Shown: positions 54,061 through 64,000 of the stretch, in pieces
Layout: each line of letters opens with the position of its first letter
How positions within the stretch are numbered: the stretch's first letter is position 1
Origin: Cladopsammia gracilis
Taxonomy: Eukaryota; Cnidaria; Anthozoa; Scleractinia; Dendrophylliidae
Assembly (NCBI GenBank): GCA_022457155.1
Contig: JAJGOT010000241.1
Span: 677,501 to 741,500 of the forward strand
DNA: 64,000 bases
Reading direction: 5' to 3'
Translations under genes and position numbers: made by a program
Notes under the pieces: model-generated
Databases searched by the model: none
What the model was told of the DNA's origin: nothing
Seen by the model: only the letters and a program-made list of their open reading frames with translations

Positions 54061-54530
54061 TTAACGAGATGGCTTTAAGAGCCCTTTGATTTGTACTCAA
54101 ATCCGAAATCTCGCTTAATGCGCATGCGCATTAACGAGATAAAAATAGGTCAAATGCGTTTTCTTGGGAAACGCACTTTGAGAATTTCACGGTGTATTTT
54201 TACGTATGGAGACGTTTTAAGAAAGTTAAATGGGACGGGAAAGAGCGATATGGCAGAGCAAAATAGCATGTTCTTTTGAGAACAAGCCATATCTAGAATA
54301 TTTGATGTCACTTTTAACGTGATTAGTAATACGAGTGGTTTTAATTAGCCCCACGCAGCTATCAAGCGTAGTGACGTAAATACAAGCTAAAAAATTAAAG
54401 CTTTGACTGAGTCAAAGTTCCCATATGACAAAAAACAGATCGCCGGATTCACCCCTTTCATAAAATAGAAGTCCGTATACGGGTGAATATTTTAAGTTCG
54501 TTTACCTACAGGTTGCAAGTGATTGAAAAT
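54060..54530. repeat. Foldback fragment (copy 4) joined to the 15 kb dispersed repeat
   Basis: 54060-54250 holds GAGATGGCTTTAAGAGCC, the centre ATGCGCATGCGCATTAACGA and part of the right arm. 54255-54530 matches 15130-15640, so the same junction of two repeats exists at two places. Confidence 0.8.
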
Positions 54531-56673
54531 TCTAAAAATTGGCATGAATGTTCTGCGATACCTTGTTATCTTTGTGAAATGTCCGGTTTCCGGAAGATTA
54601 TAAAGAACAGGAAAGAGCGAATCTCAAAACTGTCTTAAAAATGAAATTAAAGTTGGAAAAATATATATTTGCTTAATTCTTTCTTTGAGGAATAGAGGAA
54701 TTCTAAGGATATGCACTTTTTTGTCTTGACTTCCTGACTGAATTTAAGTCTTAAATTAGCAATGAACAATGATAAACGATTATGCGCGAACGGACTCTGA
54801 TCGATCAATGACAGACAGGTCATGGATCAGTTCTTTTCTTCTTTAAAATCTCCGTAAAATTCTAAGATGTTTATATCTTATATATAAAGATCTACAAACG
54901 CGGATAAGCGTAAACATTTATCCGATGCGTTGTGGCACACATCAAAGATTTAAATTGGATGATCCCACAAGCAGACCAATCGTGATGTGAGTCACATCAA
55001 GTTACAGATTCGAAGCCAGTACACAGTAATGAAATATACTAGGTAATAATACGATTTGTCACGGAATTGATAAGCGATAGAAAAATCGAAAATATTACAC
55101 ACTAAAGTCTTCTCACCTTTACTTTATTGTCTCTTGATGTATCCTGACCGGTTTAAATGCATTTTTACAACTTTTGTCACTCGCCCCACTATCCACTATA
55201 AAAGAAGGGAAGGCTGGAGACCTCTGATTGAACCCTCGCCACGCGAAAGCCAATAAATTCTAAACAATTCAACTCAAGCTCCCCGAATTGCCACCAGTGA
55301 GGCCGCAGGTTAAATGTCTACCCGTGCGATTCGTGCTAGCTTCCAAATTCCCTTTCACGGGCTCTAAAAGGGCTCCGTTTTGGAGCGATTCTGGCCATCT
55401 TCGCTTCGCCATTGTCCGCGATCCAAACGGCTGTACTACGAAATTCAAATACTAAAGCTTAGCGACCGCGTCACAGAGACAAAATGACATTCACCCGAGG
55501 GGAGGGTCGTTACTTTTGCCCTCGCGCAAATTGACACCGTCGGGGAGCCGGCGCGTGTAATTCGAACGGAAACCACACGCGTGACCTGTCACTTATTTGC
55601 CTTTATTTGATAAAGTGCAATTTTTCATCAAGATCAAAAGAAAAGTCTCTTTTTAAAATAAAAATGCTCGAAGGAAAATTATTAAGCTTGTTAAACCCAA
55701 TTTGCGCCACAAAATCAAAAATCAAAGGTCACGGATATGTATGTGTATACCGGGAGTCTAGGGTGTACTCTAACTGCACGTCCGATCCAAGAGAGAGGAA
55801 GATAGGGGCCTTGGAAACGAAGTTGGTAGACGTTTCAATAACAAATAGATCATTAAAACAGACCGTTGGCCGTCGGGTGTTGATATGGACGATATGGTCA
55901 ATAATGTTTAATTTTTATTGGTAAATTGCACAACCTTCTAAAGTCGCTGTCGTAATTTGTCGTATTTTTGAAGCGGAATCGAGCCGCTTCTCGCTGTTCA
56001 GAACGTCTCATGTCGGCAATTTTCGGGGCCACGTCGCTTGTCGTTTTTACCAAGGCTTCTTTAAGCCGAGATGTTTTGAAAACAGCTTCGGCTATAAAAG
56101 GAAACGAAATCTAATCACCAGCTCTATTGCTACAAGAGACACCATTTTGCCCGAAGGTACACAATTTTTTAGTTGACGGAAAAAGCGACAAGTAAAATAT
56201 TTTCATTTGCCTTTTTTTACAATAGTCTACCTTAGTGAAGTATTTAGAGAAAACATTCCTTTTTTACTGAAGTCTTTTTACTGAACTTATTCACATGCAC
56301 AAAGTTCTTGTTTTGTCTCATACATCCACATATACACTGCACATATAAATTGGCTGTTTAAAAACATTGCTAGTAAATCAATTTTAATCCCAAATGAAAA
56401 TCGTTGAAATATGTTTTAGTTTTGTTTAAATATCAATAAATAAAGACAGTAAATATTTTTTAACCTTCGTACATCTTTTCCAAATTTCGATTGATAAGAA
56501 AATCGCCATTTTAATGCCATACAAGTCATTGCTACTAAAATACTGTGACTGATACAAAACATAGAAAATTAACTAAGTAAAAGGGCTCTCTAAAGATAGA
56601 TTGAATCTAAGAAGTTTTGCCACCCCCATCCCTCCTCATAATTTTCCCCCGTAGCAACCAAATTGGCCTCGGC
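54531..56673. other. No gene supported
   Basis: Mostly AT-rich, with a more GC-balanced stretch at 55180-55600. A frame at 55607-55924 lacks any motif. No repeat with another part of the window noticed. Confidence 0.35.
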
Positions 56674-57033
56674 TCATTCGCTTAATATAATCAAGTTGAA
56701 GTTTCCTCTCAGCTGTAAAATGAAGACTATTTTGAACAAATACGCTAAATTAACATGAAAATTATTTACATTCATACTCGTGATTATTTTGTTGCTCATG
56801 ACTTTTATTGATTTGGTGGCTCCTAAAAGAGCCCTTAAGTCCTCTATGACTGCAATGTCTAACTCTTCGATTAGACCTACAGGTATTTTCAATCTTTCAA
56901 CTTCAATAGACCATTTAGCAGCTTTACGCATATTACCTATCACGTCTTTGCTACATTTACCTATCAAAGGCACCCAACTTTTCCAATTCTTGTTGTTGTT
57001 GTTGTTTTTTATTAACCTTACATTCTCTCGCAT
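56674..57033 (-). CDS. Weak candidate coding fragment, unknown
   Basis: A 119-codon minus frame with plausible helical composition in its middle (WKSWVPLIGKCSKDVIGNMR, VGLIEELDIAVIEDLRALLG), preceded by a low-complexity Asn/Lys run. The N-terminal part overlaps a dispersed repeat also found at 27180-27215 (CTATCAAAGGCACCCAA). No splice or promoter support and no family recognised. It could be a remnant of a mobile-element gene. Confidence 0.2.
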   Translation of the reverse strand: MRENVRLIKNNNNNKNWKSWVPLIGKCSKDVIGNMRKAAKWSIEVERLKIPVGLIEELDIAVIEDLRALLGATKSIKVMSNKIITSMNVNNFHVNLAYLFKIVFILQLRGNFNLIILSE

Positions 57034-57047
57034 TTACGAGATGGCTT

Positions 57048-57120
57048 TAAGAGCCTTTTGATTCGTACTCAATTCCGAAATCTCGCTTAATGCGCATGCG
57101 CATTAACGAGATAAAAACGA
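57048..57120. repeat. Foldback family centre (copy 5)
   Basis: GAGATGGCTTTAAGAGCCTT, CGAAATCTCGCTTAATGCGC and CATTAACGAGATAAAA match the centres of the other foldback copies. No arms remain. Confidence 0.75.
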
Positions 57121-57246
57121 GTGACCAACGGATGGAATGGGTGAAAAACCGCTTAACTTCCCCCGACCCAGGCCTAGTCGAAGCAACAAGGGATCCCATC
57201 GTTGACAATCGTTTGCGGAGCCATCTCTCAGGACCCAGAAATAGAC

Positions 57247-57349
<103 letters not shown>

Positions 57350-57385
57350 ATGAGTTTCTGGAGTCGGACTAGTTCAAAAACATTT

Positions 57386-57435
57386 AATCGCTACTCGGAG
57401 TTTCATGCTTCAAATGAAGCAATCATCAGGCAACT
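57386..57435 (-). ncRNA. Hammerhead-ribozyme-like motif, Penelope-like element, left arm
   Basis: Minus strand: AGTTGC (stem I), CTGATGA, TGCTTC-ATTT-GAAGCA (six-pair stem II), GAAA, C-TCCGA-G (short stem III with five-base loop), TA with A at the cleavage position, GCGATT pairing with AGTTGC. All core bases are present. Confidence 0.65.
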
Positions 57436-57557
57436 GACAACAATAACGGTTACATGTAAAGATATACAAATTTGAAAATGGGGGACAGTGCTTACTAGCG
57501 TGACATGCGGAGATGTGATTGGACGGCAAAAGCGCCAAACGATAAGGTAAATCTATA

Positions 57558-57932
57558 TTAGGTAGACGCGGTATTTAACAGGAATTTCTTAGAATGTCTA
57601 CAGGTCGATGTCAGTTCGTTTCTATGATTAAGTGTCGACATTTCCGGCTTACAAATTATAAAATATTTCTCCCATAGGCAAAGATTACATTTTTTGTTGA
57701 CATTTGAATACGACCTAGCATGCTTTACTTTTCTCCACTTAATTTGATAATTGATTTTCCGTTCCTTTAGACTCCATATGTACTTGCTAAGCTCGGTTAC
57801 ATTTTTGTACCGTTCGTTCCTGAAAGAACATGTGTGGTTATTGTAGCGTTCCTTAAATGTCGTGTCACACAGTCCGATGTATGTTTGTTTTGTCTGTGGA
57901 GTCGCGACCTCTGCTTGATAGACAATGTTCAA
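57558..57932 (-). CDS. GIY-YIG endonuclease domain of a Penelope-like element
   Basis: A 124-codon minus frame. The N-terminal part has IVYQAEV and [16 protein letters not shown], the two strands and catalytic region of GIY-YIG nucleases, with the Arg and following His in place. Then [32 protein letters not shown], and a Cys-x2-Cys with [15 protein letters not shown]. It ends in [19 protein letters not shown], typical of the very C terminus of Penelope-like proteins. The upstream reverse transcriptase is absent, because the frame begins at the hairpin spacer. The nuclease normally nicks target DNA for reverse-transcriptase-primed insertion. The copy looks intact over this domain but cannot act alone. 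Confidence 0.9.
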   Translation of the reverse strand: MNIVYQAEVATPQTKQTYIGLCDTTFKERYNNHTCSFRNERYKNVTELSKYIWSLKERKINYQIKWRKVKHARSYSNVNKKCNLCLWEKYFIICKPEMSTLNHRNELTSTCRHSKKFLLNTAST

Positions 57933-58125
57933 TTATCAAATTAAGTGGAGAAAAGTAAAGCATGCTAGGTCGTATTCAAATGTCAACAAAAAATGTAATC
58001 TTTGCCTATGGGAGAAATATTTTATAATTTGTAAGCCGGAAATGTCGACACTTAATCATAGAAACGAACTGACATCGATCTGTAGACATTCTAAGAAATT
58101 CCTGTTAAATACCGCGTTTACCTAA
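57925..58125 (+). pseudogene. Truncated second copy of the GIY-YIG C terminus
   Basis: A 66-codon plus frame that repeats the last part of the minus-strand frame ([12 protein letters not shown] to CRHSKKFLL) with two residue changes. Lacks the catalytic N-terminal half. Confidence 0.9.
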
Positions 58126-58247
58126 TATAGATTTACCTTATCGTTTAGCGCTTTTGCCGTCCAATCACATCTCCGCATGTCACGCTAGTAAGCACTGTCC
58201 CCCATTTTCAAATTTGTATATCTTTACATGTAACCGTTATTGTTGTC

Positions 58248-58297
58248 AGTTGCCTGATGATTGCTTCATTTGAAGCATGAAACTCCGAGTAGCGATT
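58248..58297 (+). ncRNA. Hammerhead-ribozyme-like motif, Penelope-like element, right arm
   Basis: Exact inverse copy of 57386-57435 with the same stems and core. Confidence 0.65.
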
Positions 58298-58439
58298 AAA
58301 TGTTTTTGAACTAGTCCGACTCCAGAAACTCATCTTTATTCACAGCTCTGGTTCTACCATCGAGCACTTTTATAGCAGATGAAGTCTTCAGTTTTACCAC
58401 TTGTAGTTATATATATATATATATATATATATAGCCCAA

Positions 58440-59652
58440 GCCTAACAGCGTCGCACTTTGAACAAGCTTAACTAAAGTGAAATCTAACTAAGGTGAAACT
58501 TAACTAAGGTGAAAGGTTGGAAGCACATGTACAAGAATTAAGATTGACGAACGGGCTATTTTCAATTTTAGCAATTCTCAAAAACAGTATTACGCGACCG
58601 TCTGCACAGTACATTTTTATAGACCGTACAAAAGTTCACAAAAACAACTTTTCTCTGTCTAGAATAACTAGTACCACTAGTTTCCGAATAAAATACAGTT
58701 TATGTTTGTCAAAAATTGCCCGAGAAACTGATTTGAAAATCAAAAATTGCAAAAATACACAAACATATTTGCATAAGGCGATGCGAGTGAAGATAGAGCT
58801 GTACTATAAAATCAAAGTCTTGTTTTGTTTACATAAAATCGCTTTTCAATCTATCTAATGAATGAACAAACACATAAAAATGGACAACACAATGTTCTTT
58901 CGAAAAAATTTATTCAAATCTCCATTAGTTTACGTTTAAAAGCAAAACGCGTACCATTTAATTATAGCTCATCGAGTTTAAGCTTTCTTCGATGAAATTC
59001 AAGAGATCGATACAACTGAATTAAAGCACGTTTTAAAATCAATTCTCAAAACTAACAATAACACTAATAAAAAGTCACTCACAGATTGATATCAACATAA
59101 ATTCTCATCGAAAACTGTAATCTGTTTTACCTTTAAGTTCCTCGCTTGCTTGGAAATTCAAATCTCTGCTTCTGGTTCTGAAATCCGTTGAAAACAAACA
59201 TCTCCCGCATTGATAAAAACGTAATACATGAAGTTCCTCGAAGCAAGATTTTTATCCCTGAAAGCTCGTCTTTTTCCACTGAAGCGGCTTCTGAGTATCC
59301 ATTAATTAGTACCCCTGTCTTGAGTAGCAAACCGCGAAAAAATGCAGGAAAATAACGACTTTAATTCTCCGCTAGACACAACAAAACAACTAAAGTGTTT
59401 ACCGAGCTCACGGCTGTGTGGCCGCGCGAAAAACAAAGCCTTGCTTTCAAGATCCCGGATGTTGTTCCAACACGGCGGGCGGACGGACACGCGCCCACGA
59501 AACATTCCGCTAGCCATGACCATGAAAAATGACGGCATAGATTCTATGAGTATGGAGCTGCGCAGCCAGGCCTTCGGCCTGGCAAGTGCTCCGCTAAAAC
59601 CATGGACCTTATGAACGAACCTCATGACACTTTCCAGATCTTTGCTTCCTAC
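58440..59652. other. No gene supported
   Basis: AT-rich to about 59100. A GC-richer stretch at 59390-59600 has a minus frame (59302-59730) without a recognised motif. TAACTAAGGTGAAA is repeated twice at 58486-58513. Confidence 0.35.
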
Positions 59653-59758
59653 CTTTCTCAGTCCGGTAACACAGGGAACCCACAGTGATCCGCAAATTGT
59701 ATTCGCATTTGTTCCCCCCAGACACGTCACAAAGATACTTCTTTATGTCATCATTGGG
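59653..59758 (-). CDS. Candidate internal exon, founder of the neighbouring minisatellite
   Basis: Minus strand between TTTTGGGAG and GTAGGAAG. The 106 nt read PNDDIKKYLCDVSGGN, KCEYNLRITVGSLCYRTEK with a split last codon, three cysteines and standard splice borders. The minisatellite at 59755-60262 repeats the start of this exon with its border (GAGCCCAATGACAAAGTAAG on the minus strand), so repeated duplication of this exon edge may have built the array. No family recognised. Confidence 0.3.
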
Positions 59759-60262
59759 CTCCCAAAAGCCATCATTTTAGCAGTGAACTCACAAAAACAC
59801 TCAACTTAATTACTTTGTCATTAGACTCATCAAGGACGCCTTAATCTCAACAGTGAGTTCACAAAGATACTCAACTTACTTTGTCATTGGGTTGATAAAG
59901 AAATCCTGTATCTCAACAGTGAGTTCACAGACATACTCACTTTGCTGTTGGACTCACAAAGAAAACCTTAATCTCAACAGTTAGTCCACAAAGATACTCA
60001 CCTTACTTCTTCATTGGGCTCACAAAGAAACCCTTTATCTCAATAGTGAGTTCACAAAGATACTCACTTACTTTGTCATTGGGTTCATAAATAAAACCCT
60101 GTATCTCAACAGTGAGTCATTCACAAAGATACTCACTTACTTTGTCGTTGGGCTCACAAAGAAACCCTTTATCTCAAAAGTTAGTCCACAAAGATACTCA
60201 CTTACTTTGTCGTTGGGCTCGCAAAGAAACCCTTCATCTCAACAGTGAATTCACAAAGATAT
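59755..60262. repeat. Minisatellite, about 8 x ~60-66 bp
   Basis: Units contain CTCAACAGTGAGTTCACAAA, GATACTCA, CTTACTTTGTCATTGGGCTC and ACAAAGAAACCC, repeated in direct order with point changes and small deletions. Confidence 0.9.
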
Positions 60263-60266
60263 ATAT

Positions 60267-60409
60267 GTTATTTACCGGCCGGGAGGTCCGTATAGGAAAA
60301 AACTGTGCCCGAGGTCTTGAGTACGGCCCGAGGCCGTAGGCCGCGAACCGTACTCAAGACTGAGGGCACAGTTTTTTCCTATACGGACCGACCTAGGCCG
60401 GTAAATAAC
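60267..60409. mobile_element. Hairpin MITE with GTTATTTACCGGCC ends
   Basis: A 143 bp palindrome: GTTATTTACCGGCC, GTCCGTATAGGAAAAAACTG and GTCTTGAGTACGG on the left are inverted on the right around GGCCGTAGGCC. Target duplication unclear. It interrupts the right end of the minisatellite. Confidence 0.85.
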
Positions 60410-61253
60410 TAATTTATTTTTTCCTACTTTAATTCTGCGATTCGCCGAGAAAATCATTCATGTACAGCTTACCAAGAAGTGTTTCTATCGCGCCGCGTAA
60501 AGCTAAACTGACACAACGCGCGCAAACTCGGTAATCTTTACAACTTTCCATTCATAAACAAAAATATTTAAATTGCAATGCAAATTGAATTCATTTCTAC
60601 TAGTTTATGTCTCTCGGTAGAATAAATGGCTCTTGCGTTTACCCCCGGCGAGGATAGAGAAATGTTCTTGCCTACAGCGAAGCCGTGGAAAGCTGAAATA
60701 TAACTTTAAAAACTTTTCAAATTTTTCTATAAAAAGAAAACGGTCAAGAGTAATTTATTTATAATTATAGCAGGGCGCTAGCTTAAACTGAGCTATTCTA
60801 ATGTAAAAATCATATTTTCTTGAATGAAAACTTGTATAATTTAGGTAAAAGAGGGTAAAAACTGAGAAATAAAAGCATACAAACCGAGCAATGTAGTGAA
60901 AGTACGAATTATCTCGTAAAATCCGATCACGAAATGGCGTGTAAATTATCGACAACAATCTAGTACGACTAGAATGACAACTTGCAAGACTTTTAATGAA
61001 AATTCTCAGGAATAAAAACAAAACCGGAACAATAAAAACACTTAAATCAAATGGAGTCAAAACCTTTGTAAAAAAGCGCTAGATTGTCTAATTACAGTAA
61101 TTTTTAAGCCACAATTGAAATAATGCTTTGTATAAACTTGTAATGCATTTGTTAAAGATGTTATGGCTTACATGTTATAAGCTTGTTATTATTTTGTGAA
61201 AGAAGGGGTACGTGACTCAGACAAAGTTTGCTGTCAGCTCAAAGGCTTTGTAT
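60410..61253. other. No gene or recognised repeat seen
   Basis: AT-rich DNA. The longest frame (60755-61060, minus) has no motif. Confidence 0.35.
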
Positions 61254-61261
61254 GAGCGTGA

Positions 61262-61484
61262 CCGGGGGGGGGGGGGGGGGGGGGGGGTACTTCCTTATAT
61301 GACCTATACGGGGACGTGCGGCTGGACAGGGTATGGTTTTTGGCATAAAATAGAGGGTGTTGTTCTACACAGGGTAGGAATTTTCGTTTCTTTTTTTGTC
61401 CTAAACAGGGTCAGGGTCTCAGACCCTCAGCGGCACCCCTGTACCCAAATATTGGTCAAGTACCCCCCCCCCCCCCCCCCCTGG
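61262..61484. mobile_element. G/C-tract-ended MITE (family G), copy 3, 8 bp TSD
   Basis: Starts CC followed by a ~24 base G run then TACTTCCTTATATGACC. Ends TAC followed by a ~19 base C run and TGG. GAGCGTGA flanks exactly on both sides (61254-61261 and 61485-61492). About 220 bp, no frame. Confidence 0.85.
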
Positions 61485-61492
61485 GAGCGTGA

Positions 61493-61904
61493 TGTGTTTT
61501 GGATATGAAAAATCGGTGAAATCAGCGGTAAACGTGATTTGAACGTTTTGCGGGCTTCAAATACAATAAATACAAGGCAATGTTACATTAGGAAGTGAAA
61601 AACTGATTCAACAAATGTAAATTTTGACTTAAAATTCAACAAATTATGTGACGAGGCTGCACGGTGAAATCCGATCATCGGACTTCCAATCTATTAGCCC
61701 TCAAGCGATAAGAAAACATTTCATGGCTTGTGCCCAGAGGCAAAGAGACAAGTTTTTTTTGTATTCTTCTTATATGACTAAGATGTTTGCATCGCTAGCT
61801 TGAAAAGAGATGCGTAAATAGGTTCCAAATGATCTGTATTATCCCAAATTAACTGCCGTGTACCCAAATTTTAACTTTACACTAATAAGCAGGAGCTCAA
61901 AAAA
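61493..61904. other. Short stretch between two G-tract elements, nothing seen
   Basis: AT-rich. No frame or repeat noted. Confidence 0.35.
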
Positions 61905-62333
61905 CCCGGGGGAGGGGTTCTCCCATATATAAGCTATACGGGTATGTGCCGCTGGATGGGGTCGGGTTTTTGACCTTCTATGTCTGAGATGGGGTCTTAG
62001 TTTTGCCCACTAAGTCTGAGATGGGGTATACTTTTTCCGTTCAATTTTCGAATTAAGTGCTTTGTCATTTTTTCCGGTACATTTTTCATCTGGAACCGTG
62101 CCTGTAGAAGTCGATTCAATGAGCGTATATGGGTTTGACGCCTAATTCTGTCAATTTGTGTAAACAAACCCCTTTTTTGTATAAAGAGCCTTTTACCAAA
62201 TTTAACTGTTTGGTCTGAGATGGGGTAGCGAAAATAGAAATTTTAGGTCTGAGATGAGGTAGAGGTTCTTAGGTCCCAGCGAAACACCCCCACCTAAACA
62301 TTGCGGAGTACCCCCTCCCCCCACCCCCCCGGG
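61905..62333. mobile_element. G/C-tract-ended MITE (family G), copy 4
   Basis: Starts CCCGGGGGAGGGGTTCTCCC and ends GGAGTACCCCCTCCCCCC-ACCCCCCCGGG. GTCTGAGATGGGGT recurs four times inside. The flanks (CTCAAAAAA and GCTAAACAA) match only in part, so this copy is older or its duplication has decayed. Confidence 0.75.
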
Positions 62334-62434
62334 GCTAAACAACCATATTTATATAACCTAACAATTAATTACAATTATATAAGCAAACGCCAACGTCTGA
62401 TACCGGATGCATATTTTTTAGATAAATCTTAAAC

Positions 62435-62632
62435 TTAAAGGGAGACTACTTTGTAAAAGCCCGCAAAGATTTCTTTATAGTCTTCCTCCCAATTTTCATT
62501 TAATTTATGGGAATAAACTGTTACTGTGCCGTTTATCGACACGCGTTCATACAAGCAAAGCAGAACAAAAGGTCCTGAAGATGACAACCTGAATTTCGTT
62601 TTGTGCAAAAATCTTGTCTTTGAGTCTATATC
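62435..62632 (-). CDS. Candidate terminal exon, unknown protein
   Basis: On the minus strand a strong acceptor (TATCTCTCAG) precedes 65 codons to TAA, phase 0 if the exon starts at GAT. It reads DIDSKTRFLHKTKFRL, GPFVLLCLYERVSINGT, VTVYSHKLNENWEEDYKEIF and ends FYKVVSL. The mix of hydrophobic and acidic residues, with an aromatic-rich end, looks like a real C terminus. No domain is recognised and no upstream exon was identified, so the assignment rests on composition and splice site only. Confidence 0.35.
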   Translation of the reverse strand, partial: DIDSKTRFLHKTKFRLSSSGPFVLLCLYERVSINGTVTVYSHKLNENWEEDYKEIFAGFYKVVSL

Positions 62633-62639
62633 CTGAGAG

Positions 62640-64000
62640 ATACTGATTATATATTGTAACGTTTGGAGAGTATATAGGCTGCAATTGGATAAATTAGAGA
62701 GCTGCTTACTTTCGAGTATTCGTCCAACGGGTATAAACGTTTCTATTACTACCTGCGGCCGCATAAACAGCATTAATAAACGCATCCTTTCAGTAGAGCC
62801 GCAATGGACAGATTATCATTTCTTTTCACCATCATTGAAACCTGCCTTTTTTGACCATGGACCACTTTACCGCTTGGTTCTATATGCTTCGTTTCTAACG
62901 GCTTAATAGCCTGCGTGGCAAGCGTTCGAAGTGGAAGGGGGAGAATTGAGGCGCGCGAGAACGCGAAGGGCGCGCGAGGAAGGGGGGAAGGGGTTTTGTG
63001 TGTCTTACCCTTGGTATGACTTGGAGTCTTATATCAATGCATTTGTCCCAAACAAAACAAAACAAAACAAAACAATCCTGGTCCATTTGGTGTAGATTCG
63101 TCTAAAACTATTTGTGCTGCCTTATCGCCAAGGAAATAGTGTTTTTTGGTTCTAATGCGGGTAGTCAGTGTGTAGCGATGAGTTTAACAGCTATATTGTA
63201 TAATGTTAGTCGCATGATAACATGTGCGTCAGATCTTGTTGAAATGACGAATTTTGGTAATGAGTTGTTACTTATCTTTCTAATTTAACACAAAAAGAAT
63301 GCCTTATGTTAACTGAAGTTCCTGATGTTGTTTGTACTGGGAGAGTTAACTTTCAATTGATTAGAGTATAGTGAAAAATATTATGGAAATGTACATTATT
63401 TAAATGACAGTATAATAGAAGAGAGTTGTTTACCTTTGTTTGAGGCTTTTGAACCGTTATTACGTGATAATTATAAGTAATTTATTTTGACAATAATAAT
63501 TTATACAGTCGCTATTTTTGAGACAAGGGATGGTGTATTCAAAGTGTTTGATTCACATAGTAGAGATCAGAATGAATGAATGATCCATGTGGGACGTGTG
63601 TATTGACTGAAGTTAGTTCTCTTGAAGAGTTCGAAGAGTTTGAAGTAAAAGGAGTGAAGATATCCTTAACAGCCCAATCATAGTACTCGCAGAGTTCTTG
63701 TTGAAAATCAGTTAGTCGCTACCTCTTATGACCTTGAAGTTTGTATGTCAAGTGATATGACGTCACTTTGTGGTAATTTTTAGTCGTAAATACGCGAAGC
63801 AATTCTTTGACTTCAAACTCAGTATGGAAAATTAAAACCGATCTGTGGACTTCAAATGGATTTTTCAAGACTTAGGTAAAAGCGCTTAGTCTTTCAAAGT
63901 AAACAAGCACGCGCTGCTGTTTAATACACAGGCATTGAAAAGATAAGTCGATGAGCAGAACTTTTTAGATGATTCGCCGAAGGTCTGTTTTCAGTTCATT
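62640..64000. other. No gene supported; (AAAAC)n tract
   Basis: A GCGCGCGAGAACGCGAAGGG-type GC-rich block lies at 62940-62985, and an AAAAC pentamer repeat of about five units at 63050-63074. The rest is AT-rich and featureless by eye up to the window end. Confidence 0.4.

Noticed and set aside
59755..60262. CRISPR-like regular repeats
   Set aside because: Units are contiguous with no unique spacers, and the context is animal DNA. It is a minisatellite, as are the arrays at 7562 and 21430.

Overview
This is a window of animal nuclear genome with no recognisable complete host gene. AT-rich non-coding DNA, GT-AG split small exons, poly(A)-tailed retroposons, many inverted-repeat elements and homopolymer or dinucleotide tracts all point to a metazoan. 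The repeat styles (a tRNA-Thr-like retroposon in ~265 bp units, Penelope and Ngaro elements, GGCC-ended hairpins) remind me of anthozoan or stony-coral genomes. That last step is inference from memory.

Layout. 1-2880: a ~194/240 bp satellite split by a 965 bp insertion. 2881-7660: sparse AT-rich DNA with one hammerhead-like motif. 7673-10982: duplicon copy A. 11601-14277: a nest in which a foldback repeat received an inverted tRNA-headed retroposon (12-13 bp target duplication), which then received a 5'-truncated LINE with a 152 bp target duplication. 14649-18061: two members of a G/C-tract-ended transposon family with 7-8 bp target duplications, plus LINE and foldback fragments. 19810-24503: a 4.7 kb terminal-inverted-repeat element carrying a two-exon gene of unknown function and a nested 1.4 kb inverted-repeat element. 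24620-26880: a ~1.25 kb foldback between oppositely oriented LINE reverse transcriptase fragments.

28779-36990: duplicon copy B, the same unit as copy A but grown to 8.2 kb by a Penelope-like hairpin in its (TA)n tract, a 4.2 kb element at a TTAA/CTTTAAAG site and a TTAA-flanked piggyBac-like MITE. 36991-46155: a 9.2 kb element with ~245 bp terminal repeats, (GA)n tracts near both ends and one gene broken by a single in-frame TAG. 46156-47860: the largest foldback copy. 48377-50762: a zinc-finger-like first exon followed by an internally deleted Ngaro-type tyrosine-recombinase retrotransposon with A1-ORF-B1-A2-B2 split repeats. 51968-53291: a decayed minus-strand LINE. 57347-58337: a Penelope-like element folded into a 406 bp hairpin, with a GIY-YIG endonuclease frame and a hammerhead motif in each arm. 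59653-64000: a minisatellite, a hairpin MITE, two more G-tract elements and two candidate minus-strand exons.

No host pathway or operon is visible. The coherent theme is layered transposition: paralogous copies within the window serve as empty sites that date and define several insertions. The least expected signal is a set of seven hammerhead-ribozyme-like motifs in four sequence classes, at least one clearly tied to a Penelope-like element.
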